A stretch of 9,735 nt of DNA from CAZSWS01 sp964610765 (lineage in GTDB: Bacteria > Bacteroidota > Bacteroidia > Bacteroidales > Tannerellaceae), in NCBI GenBank assembly GCA_964610765.1, contig CAZSWS010000087.1:1-9735 (forward strand), given 5' to 3'. Under the pieces are notes generated by a model that saw nothing but the letters and a program-made list of their open reading frames with translations, was not told the origin of the DNA and made no database searches. Positions within the stretch are counted from its first letter, which is position 1; the number at the start of each line of letters is the position of its first letter. Below, piece after piece: positions 6,941 through 9,735 of the stretch. Made by a program: the position numbers and the translations under genes.

Positions 6941-7558
6941 ATGAAAATTTCATTCAAAAAGATTATAAGCCATCCATATGTTATCAACTTGGCCATAGCA
7001 GTAGTCATTACCATTGCAATAATATGGGGTGTTTTATCTTGGATTGATGTGTACACTCGCCATGGACAAGCAGTAGTTGTTCCTGATGTAAAAGGACTAA
7101 GCCTGCAAGAAGCAGAAACTTTTTTCCAGAACAACGGATTGAGCTACATCGTTATAGACTCGGTTTATTCTAAAACGGTAAAACCCGGTTCAATCGTCGA
7201 AGTATCTCCCGAAACAGGCTCTAAAGTGAAAGAAGGTCGCATTATCTATGTCACTATCAATGCACTTTCTGCACAAACAGCGGCTATACCTGACATCGTA
7301 GATATTTCGTTCAGGCAAGCACAAGCTCTACTTGCAGCACAGGGATTTGCAGACATAGAAATAGTCTATATTGAGGGACAATACAAAGACTTGGCTGTAG
7401 CCGTAGAAGCTAACGGAAAACGCTTGAAGCCCGGAGACAAAGTACCTCTCACTACTCCTCTGGTTCTAAAAGTAAGTAGTGGCAACGAAGCTTCACCAAG
7501 CGACACAACCATCAACAGCCCGACCATTATTGAAAACGACGAAGAAAAGTGGTTTTAA
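6941..7558 (+). CDS. membrane-anchored protein with two PASTA domains
   Basis: This 205-residue protein has a short basic N-terminus, one transmembrane helix at about 16-35 and an outward-facing part made of two PASTA domains (about 45-108 and 114-180). The first contains VVVPDVKGLSLQEAE and KPGSIVEVSPETGSKVKEG. The second begins AIPDIVDISFRQAQALL. A polar tail ends in EEKWF. PASTA domains in other proteins bind peptidoglycan fragments or uncrosslinked muropeptides. No kinase or penicillin-binding domain is attached here, so the enzyme role, if any, is unknown. The frame extends upstream to a TTG at 6917, but that codon lies inside the -7 promoter box. ATG 6941, with AAAGGAA six bases upstream, is the better start. 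It is first in an operon with rluD (overlapping by one base) and ddl, which fits a role in sensing or binding cell-wall material. Confidence 0.9.
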   Translation: MKISFKKIISHPYVINLAIAVVITIAIIWGVLSWIDVYTRHGQAVVVPDVKGLSLQEAETFFQNNGLSYIVIDSVYSKTVKPGSIVEVSPETGSKVKEGRIIYVTINALSAQTAAIPDIVDISFRQAQALLAAQGFADIEIVYIEGQYKDLAVAVEANGKRLKPGDKVPLTTPLVLKVSSGNEASPSDTTINSPTIIENDEEKWF

Positions 7559-8631
7559 TGATGAATGAATATCCATACGACCCCGAATTAGATTCGGATG
7601 ATTTCTCTGAAGAGGAGCAAAACGAGCAAGAGCAAATGCACGAACACTTCCGCTTTGTCGCAGACAAAGGGCAGTCGCTACTTCGCATTGACAAGTTTCT
7701 CATGGACAGAATGCTAAATGCATCCAGAAACCGTATTCAACAAGCTGCTCAAGCCGGCTGTATCTTAGTGAACGACAAGCCGGTTAAAAGCAATTACCGC
7801 ATCAAACCTCTTGACGTGGTAAGCATAGTCATGGCGCGTCCACGAAGAGAAATAGAGATTATCCCTGAAGATATCCCACTAAATATTCTATATGAAGATA
7901 CTGATCTGCTGGTAGTCAACAAGCCAGCCGGTCTGGTAGTCCATCCGGGTCATGGCAATTACACCGGCACTTTGGTTAATGCCTTGGCTTATTACTTGAA
8001 AGACGACCCTCAGTATGATGCCACAGACCCTCGACTAGGCTTAGTTCATCGAATAGACAAAGACACTTCCGGGTTGCTAGTGATTGCTAAAAATCCCGAA
8101 GCAAAAGCCAACCTAAGCATGCAGTTTTTCAACAAAACAACCCATCGCAGATATATTGCTTTGGTTTGGGGTGTTTTGAAAGAAGACGTCGGAACGATAG
8201 AAGGGCATATTGGACGAGACGTAAAAGATCGTATGCAAATGTCAGTATTTCCGGAAGGAGACTTTGGCAAGCCGGCCATCACCCACTATCGCGTATTGGA
8301 ACGTCTTGGCTATGTGACACTGGTTGAATGCCGATTAGAAACCGGGCGCACCCACCAAATCAGGGCGCACATGAAATACATCGGGCATACGCTTTTCAAC
8401 GATGCACGCTACGGAGGCGATCAGGTATTAAAAGGGCAACCCTTTGCTAAATACAGACAGTTTATTCAAAACTGCTTTAAGATTTGCCCCAGGCAAGCCC
8501 TACATGCCAAGTCTCTTGGTTTCATACACCCTACCAGCGGTCAAGAACTCTTCTTTGAATCAGACCTACCGGAGGACATCGCTATGCTTATTGATAAATG
8601 GAGAAACTACGTTTTAACACAAGACATATAA
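7558..8631 (+). CDS. rluD: RluD-type 23S rRNA pseudouridine synthase
   Basis: This 357-residue enzyme isomerises uridine to pseudouridine in 23S rRNA; E. coli RluD modifies helix 69 (positions 1911, 1915, 1917). An acidic N-terminal tail (about 4-28) precedes an S4 RNA-binding domain (about 41-95, RIDKFLMDRMLNASRNRIQ). The catalytic domain then has NKPAGLVVHPG (121-131), the catalytic aspartate D167 in HRIDKDTSGLLV and GRTHQIRAHM (263-272). These are the standard RluA/RluC/RluD family motifs; RluD rather than RluC is inferred from the S4 domain and Bacteroidetes gene order. The ATG at 7558 overlaps the PASTA stop codon (TAATG), so translation is probably coupled. ATG 7561 is an equally possible start one codon later. 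The frame stays open to GTG 7549, inside the preceding gene, which is less likely. ddl follows seven bases after the stop. Confidence 0.95.
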   Translation: MMNEYPYDPELDSDDFSEEEQNEQEQMHEHFRFVADKGQSLLRIDKFLMDRMLNASRNRIQQAAQAGCILVNDKPVKSNYRIKPLDVVSIVMARPRREIEIIPEDIPLNILYEDTDLLVVNKPAGLVVHPGHGNYTGTLVNALAYYLKDDPQYDATDPRLGLVHRIDKDTSGLLVIAKNPEAKANLSMQFFNKTTHRRYIALVWGVLKEDVGTIEGHIGRDVKDRMQMSVFPEGDFGKPAITHYRVLERLGYVTLVECRLETGRTHQIRAHMKYIGHTLFNDARYGGDQVLKGQPFAKYRQFIQNCFKICPRQALHAKSLGFIHPTSGQELFFESDLPEDIAMLIDKWRNYVLTQDI

Positions 8632-8638
8632 CACAAAC

Positions 8639-9613
8639 ATGAAAAGAAATATTGCCATCGTCTCAGGAGGTTTCTCCTCAGAATACGTCATATCTATGAA
8701 AAGTGCAGTAAGCATGATGAAGTTTCTGGATACAGGTACATACAACATATATCAAGTTCTATTAACCCGAGACGAATGGTCAGTCTTTCTTCCGAACGAC
8801 ACGAAGGCTGCTATAGATAAAAATGACTTTAGCTTTACCTACAACGATCAGCATATCGCTTTTGACTATGCCTATATTGTTATACACGGAACACCCGGAG
8901 AAGACGGGTTGCTACAAGGATATTTTGACATGTTAGGTATTCCGTACTCCAGCTGTGGCGTACTAGCCAGCTCGCTAACATTCAATAAGTATGCCTGCAA
9001 CTGCTTCTTACGCGACCACGGAATACCGGTAGCCAAATCCATTCATTTGCAACCGGGCGAAACCGTTTCGCCTGACCAAGTAGTAAAAGAGCTGGCCATG
9101 CCTGTGTTTGTCAAGCCTAACAATGGAGGTAGCAGCTTTGGCATCACCAAAGTTAAAAGCGCTGAAGCACTTCCCGAAGCTATCGAAAAAGCTTTCTCAG
9201 AAGGGACAGAGGTGCTTATAGAAAGTTCAATCACAGGGACGGAAGTGACTTGCGGTCTATATAAAATAGGTAAAAAAGGGATGGTACTCCCCCTGACTGA
9301 AGTAGTGACAGACAATGAGTTTTTTGACTTTGATGCAAAATACAACGGTCAAGTTGAAGAAATAACCCCGGCGCGCATCCCCGACGAATGGACACAACAA
9401 ATACAACAGCTAAGTGCCCGGATTTACGACTTGATTGGAGCGAAAGGATTGATTCGTGTAGATTTTATTGTCTCGGATGAAGGGCATCCTACGGTCTTAG
9501 AAATCAACACTTCGCCCGGAATGACTGTCACCAGCTTTATCCCCCAACAAATTGAGGCTGCCGGACTAGACATCCAAGACGTAATGAAAGAAATTGTTGA
9601 GAGTGCGTTTTAA
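8639..9613 (+). CDS. ddl: D-alanine--D-alanine ligase
   Basis: Ddl joins two D-alanines with ATP in the cytoplasm to make the terminal dipeptide of peptidoglycan precursors, the target of vancomycin and D-cycloserine. The 324-residue ATP-grasp protein has GGFSSE with E15, HGTPGEDG (83-90), K117 and K159 for ATP, the GGSSFG loop with S165, the omega-loop FFDFDAKY with Y235 and the metal-binding EINTSPGMT (E288, N290). E15, S165 and Y235 correspond to the E. coli DdlB triad E15/S150/Y216. Retention of the tyrosine predicts D-Ala-D-Ala rather than D-Ala-D-Lac formation. Minor departures are FNK for the usual MDK, and FFDF for FYDY before AKY. ATG 8639 lacks a clear Shine-Dalgarno and begins 7 bases after rluD. 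No intrinsic terminator follows; a palindromic repeat array begins about 70 bases after the stop. Confidence 0.97.
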   Translation: MKRNIAIVSGGFSSEYVISMKSAVSMMKFLDTGTYNIYQVLLTRDEWSVFLPNDTKAAIDKNDFSFTYNDQHIAFDYAYIVIHGTPGEDGLLQGYFDMLGIPYSSCGVLASSLTFNKYACNCFLRDHGIPVAKSIHLQPGETVSPDQVVKELAMPVFVKPNNGGSSFGITKVKSAEALPEAIEKAFSEGTEVLIESSITGTEVTCGLYKIGKKGMVLPLTEVVTDNEFFDFDAKYNGQVEEITPARIPDEWTQQIQQLSARIYDLIGAKGLIRVDFIVSDEGHPTVLEINTSPGMTVTSFIPQQIEAAGLDIQDVMKEIVESAF

Positions 9614-9682
9614 TACAGCGTCTCTTTGCCGTATTCTTTCAATACCACTTCCTGTTACTTTTAGGTTAATCATCCTACCAAA

Positions 9683-9735
9683 CTAATCGGCTCACAGCTG
9701 TGGACCGGTTAGCTCACAGCTGTGGACTGATTGGC
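9683..9735. repeat. tandem palindromic repeat array, truncated by the window edge
   Basis: Two copies of CTCACAGCTGTGGA (9691-9704 and 9713-9726) recur with a 22-base period. Each contains the perfect 10-bp palindrome CACAGCTGTG. The 8-base spacers are CTAATCGG (9683-9690), CCGGTTAG (9705-9712) and CTGATTGG (9727-9734); neighbouring spacers are near reverse complements. Each spacer-core-spacer can therefore fold into a 15-pair hairpin counting G-U pairs, with a single C/A mismatch. The final C at 9735 matches the start of a third core, so the array probably continues. There is no T run, so it is not a standard terminator. Confidence 0.8.

Noticed and set aside
7549..7557. GTG start for rluD inside the PASTA gene
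   Set aside because: The TAATG overlap at 7556-7560 gives an ATG with typical translational coupling, and the extra three codons add nothing recognisable.
8639..9613. VanA-like D-Ala-D-Lac ligase (vancomycin resistance)
   Set aside because: The omega-loop tyrosine Y235 and S165 of ordinary Ddl enzymes are present, and no vanH, vanX or vanS/R genes accompany it.
9683..9735. Start of a CRISPR array
   Set aside because: Spacers are only 8 bases, related to each other and pairable; CRISPR spacers are about 26-40 bases and unrelated, and no cas gene is present.

Overview
The window is a stretch of ordinary core chromosome from a member of the Bacteroidetes, most likely Bacteroides or a close relative. 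Three things support this. The promoters match the Bacteroidetes sigma-ABfr form (TAnnTTTG, with a TTG element about 20 bases upstream in the best cases). Shine-Dalgarno sequences are weak or absent before several genes. The proteins (MutS, the oxaloacetate decarboxylase subunits, and the PASTA-RluD-Ddl trio) read like the versions usual in that phylum. I see no prophage, transposase, CRISPR array or rRNA/tRNA gene.

Layout. Bases 1-233 are the mutS leader plus an undecided left edge. mutS (mismatch repair ATPase, GTG start) runs rightward, followed by rpmH (ribosomal protein bL34, 50 residues) with its own near-consensus promoter. A 21-bp perfect inverted repeat at 3194-3240 sits between rpmH and the convergent oad operon and looks like a two-way terminator. 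The leftward operon oadG-oadA-oadB (6627 down to 3262) encodes the gamma, biotinylated alpha and beta subunits of a sodium-pumping oxaloacetate decarboxylase. A 313-base divergent spacer (6628-6940) holds candidate promoters in both directions and one imperfect inverted repeat. A rightward operon follows: a membrane-anchored PASTA protein, rluD (23S rRNA pseudouridine synthase) and ddl (D-Ala-D-Ala ligase). The last ~50 bases begin a 22-base-period array built on a 10-bp palindrome that runs off the window.

How the genes work together. OadG, OadA and OadB form one membrane complex. The carboxyltransferase moves CO2 from oxaloacetate to biotin on OadA, and OadB releases it while exporting Na+. 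The PASTA/ddl pair concerns the cell envelope and peptidoglycan, while mutS, rpmH and rluD are DNA repair and ribosome functions.

I looked for an undescribed system and did not find a convincing one. The observations most worth checking are the palindromic array at the right edge, the promoter architecture of the divergent spacer, and the start-site corrections.
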